DNA from: Pseudoruminococcus massiliensis
GTDB taxonomy: Bacteria > Bacillota > Clostridia > Oscillospirales > Acutalibacteraceae
Assembly (NCBI RefSeq): GCF_900291955.1
Contig: NZ_OLMR01000011.1
Span: forward strand, 1 to 52,570
Length of the DNA: 52,570 nucleotides
Direction of reading: 5' to 3'
Part shown: in pieces, positions 51,750 to 52,570 of the stretch
Layout of the letters: each line of letters starts with the position of its first letter
Numbering within the stretch: position 1 is the stretch's first letter
Notes under the pieces: model-generated
What the model was told of the DNA's origin: nothing
The model's input: the letters and a program-made list of their open reading frames with translations, nothing else
Databases searched by the model: none
Translations under genes and position numbers: made by a program

Positions 51750-51911
51750 CTAACCTCCGTTATTAAATTTTTTGTTGTCACCAGATTTGATGTCTTTTCT
51801 TTTATGACTACTTTCAATCTCAGAAAAGTAATCATTTCGCTTATCAAAGTTAGGCTTTTGTTTCATTTGTCGCTCAAACTTTCTAAGTTCAGGTGTGTCT
51901 GTAAAGTACAT
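51750..51911 (-). CDS. Small hydrophilic ICE protein, 53 residues
   Basis: A 53-residue protein starting MYFTDTPELRKFERQMKQKP and rich in Lys, Arg and Asn, without recognised domain. The ATG at 51911 has AGGAAG before it; an earlier in-frame start at 51947 falls in the terminator and is rejected. It is the first gene after the tandem terminators, so it heads the long transfer operon. Confidence 0.6.
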   Translation of the reverse strand: MYFTDTPELRKFERQMKQKPNFDKRNDYFSEIESSHKRKDIKSGDNKKFNNGG

Positions 51912-51931
51912 TAAAATCTTCCTTTCTTTGT

Positions 51932-51975
51932 AAAATAAAAAAAGCAACCGTCTTAATCTAAATTAAAACGATTGC
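51932..51975 (-). terminator. Terminator 2 at the head of the transfer operon
   Basis: On the minus strand GCAATCGTTTTAAT and ATTAAGACGGTTGC pair with a 4-base loop, followed by TTTTTTTATTTT. It lies 21 bases before the first gene of the operon and directly after another terminator-like hairpin. Confidence 0.85.
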
Positions 51976-52022
51976 AATAAAAAAGAGCCAATTACTATAT
52001 ATCATAATATAGTGATTGACTC
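51976..52022 (-). terminator. Terminator 1 at the head of the transfer operon
   Basis: On the minus strand GAGTCAATCACTATAT pairs with ATATAGTAATTGGCTC (two mismatches), followed by TTTTTTATT. It is immediately upstream of terminator 2; together they separate the small gene at 52059-52190 from the transfer genes. Confidence 0.8.
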
Positions 52023-52058
52023 ATATGTTTGATTGTATTAAATTAAGCGAGAAAGATG

Positions 52059-52190
52059 TCAGTTCTTCTGTTCTTTGATTAGATTCTGCAGTTTTTCAAC
52101 AGCATCATCTTTAGAATCAGAATCTTTAACAATCTGAATAATTGAGTTCATAAGAACATCGAATTGCTTATCAGTCATATTCTGTTCCAT
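52059..52190 (-). CDS. Small conserved-looking ICE-end protein, 43 residues
   Basis: A 43-residue protein: MEQNMTDKQFDVLMNSIIQI then VKDSDSKDDAVEKLQNLI and a basic end, two amphipathic helices. AAAGGAT lies six bases before the ATG. I recall similar short proteins near the ends of Firmicutes conjugative elements but cannot name a family. It is the gene nearest the rRNA operon, so the right ICE end probably lies between 52191 and the tRNA terminator. Confidence 0.55.
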   Translation of the reverse strand: MEQNMTDKQFDVLMNSIIQIVKDSDSKDDAVEKLQNLIKEQKN

Positions 52191-52232
52191 ATCCTTTCCT
52201 TTCCGGCTTGCCAAAATAGATTAATTCTGTAA

Positions 52233-52246
52233 GCCGAAAACTTAAT
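52233..52246 (+). repeat. 14-bp inverted repeat flanking the tRNA, left arm
   Basis: GCCGAAAACTTAAT, perfect complement in reverse of 52366-52379. The pair encloses tRNA-Asn and its terminator, overlapping the terminator T-run. Confidence 0.8.
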
Positions 52247-52279
52247 AAAAACAAAGGCTCATAGAATATACTATGAGCC
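52243..52279 (-). terminator. Terminator of the rRNA-tRNA operon
   Basis: Stem GGCTCATAG / CTATGAGCC (9 bp, 6-base loop) is followed on the minus strand by TTTGTTTTTATT. It lies 6 bases after the CCA of tRNA-Asn. Confidence 0.9.
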
Positions 52280-52285
52280 TCGTTG

Positions 52286-52361
52286 TGGCTCCCCCAACTG
52301 GGCTCGAACCAGTGACATCATGATTAACAGTCATGCGCTCTACCGACTGAGCTATGGAGGA
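52286..52361 (-). tRNA. tRNA-Asn (GTT)
   Basis: 76 bases with encoded CCA. The acceptor stem TCCTCCA/TGGGGGA, D arm GCTCAGTCGGTAGAGC, anticodon loop CTGTTAA (anticodon GTT) and T arm ACTGG-TTCGAGC-CCAGT are complete. It is followed by a terminator and preceded by 5S rRNA, so it is the last unit of an rRNA operon. Confidence 0.97.
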
Positions 52362-52365
52362 TCAT

Positions 52366-52379
52366 ATTAAGTTTTCGGC
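52366..52379 (-). repeat. 14-bp inverted repeat flanking the tRNA, right arm
   Basis: ATTAAGTTTTCGGC on the plus strand, reverse complement of 52233-52246. In the RNA the two arms could pair and bracket the tRNA, as in processing stems around stable RNAs. Confidence 0.8.
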
Positions 52380-52443
52380 AACAACTTTTGGTCGAAGCCT
52401 TTCCTCAAACTAAGAGATAATGTTGGGTATATTTGTGTACACT

Positions 52444-52469
52444 CGCTCTACCGACTGAGCTATGGAGGA
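52444..52469 (-). pseudogene. Truncated tRNA-Asn copy (5' part)
   Basis: 26 bases identical to 52336-52361, the first third of tRNA-Asn including its acceptor strand and D arm. The rest of the tRNA is absent: the next 64 bases toward the intact copy do not resemble it. It is a remnant of a tandem tRNA duplication, or the scar of a recombination at the tRNA. Confidence 0.85.
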
Positions 52470-52478
52470 ATAACAGCA

Positions 52479-52498
52479 AAACACCCTATTGGGTGTTT
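52479..52498 (-). other. Hairpin between 5S rRNA and tRNA remnant
   Basis: AAACACCC / GGGTGTTT pair with a 4-base loop just after the 5S 3' end. It has no T-run and is probably a 5S maturation stem. Confidence 0.5.
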
Positions 52499-52502
52499 CG
52501 CT

Positions 52503-52570
52503 TGTGTTGGCGTCTTCCTATTTTTCCAGATCGTCACCAATCAAGTATCTTCGGCACTACTGAGCTTAAC
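52503..52570 (-). rRNA. 5S rRNA, partial (3' part)
   Basis: On the minus strand the sequence GTTAAGCTCAGTAGTGCCGA and later GGTGAC, AATAGG, GACGCCAAC match the 3' two-thirds of 5S rRNA. The 5' part lies beyond the window. The exact 3' end was set by the loss of similarity near 52503. Confidence 0.85.

Noticed and set aside
5604-52243. Direct repeats that would mark both ICE ends
   Set aside because: I compared the gap beside the serine recombinase with the region next to the tRNA and saw no convincing shared core.
52286-52469. tRNA-Asn as the integration site of the ICE
   Set aside because: The partial copy duplicates the 5' part on the side away from the element, whereas tRNA-site integration copies the 3' part, and the integrase is a serine type.
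1-52570. CRISPR array
   Set aside because: No regularly spaced direct repeats were seen, and no Cas-like protein is encoded.

Overview
The window is AT-rich DNA from a Gram-positive anaerobe, most likely a gut Clostridia member of the Ruminococcaceae/Oscillospirales type. This is inferred from strong GGAGG ribosome sites, clostridial agr genes, sortase and SpaA-type surface proteins, and the gene set of a Tn1549/Tn916-superfamily conjugative element. The right edge is the end of an rRNA operon (partial 5S, tRNA-Asn, terminator). Nearly everything between about 5.6 and 52.2 kb reads as one integrative conjugative element (ICE) with cargo inserted at several points. The exact ICE ends were not found.

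Left region (1-5.6 kb). Two 53-bp perfect inverted repeats (75-127 and 3472-3524) each carry a leader plus ribosome site and face inward. They enclose a polysaccharide pyruvyl transferase gene and a glycosyltransferase gene on one strand, and a convergent TIR/deoxyribosyltransferase-like gene on the other. A promoter lies just outside the right repeat and a XerC/D-like tyrosine recombinase gene is next to it. This has the layout of a phase-variable invertible gene cassette. A BRO/DinD-type antirepressor gene follows.

ICE left arm (5.6-8.6 kb): a large serine recombinase, two small element proteins, a roughly 400-bp hairpin-rich stretch that looks like a structured RNA, and a sigma-like factor whose ribosome site lies in a long hairpin.

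Cargo 1 (8.7-21.9 kb): an apparently complete quorum-sensing-controlled peptide (RiPP) cluster. Minus-strand order is agrD, agrB, radical SAM/SPASM maturase, double-glycine precursor peptide, solute-binding lipoprotein, peptidase-containing ABC exporter (C39), two MalF/MalG-like permeases, a membrane-fusion-like protein, a MacB-like permease and a two-helix membrane protein, closed by a strong terminator. Divergent from it are an XRE regulator, a LytTR response regulator (AgrA-like) and a GHKL kinase (AgrC-like). The importer-like and MacB-like proteins have no dedicated ATPase here.

Transfer backbone (21.9-52.2 kb, mostly minus strand): HTH protein, VirD4 coupling protein, Toprim primase-like protein, MobL relaxase with RHH accessory protein and candidate oriT, GGCT/amidoligase pair, NlpC/P60 hydrolase, VirB4, sortase B, VirB3-, VirB6- and VirB2-like proteins, a thioester/SpaA adhesin, a lipoprotein, SpoVG and AbrB regulators, a Dam-type methylase, and a C5 methylase interrupted by an in-frame stop. 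Accessory genes interrupt it between primase and relaxase (an orphan gene and an IS256-family element) and between virB4 and the NlpC gene (a STAND-like NTPase and a DUF2971 protein). At the second site a chimeric fossil of the nlpC start fused to a virB4 tail records a duplication or recombination event.
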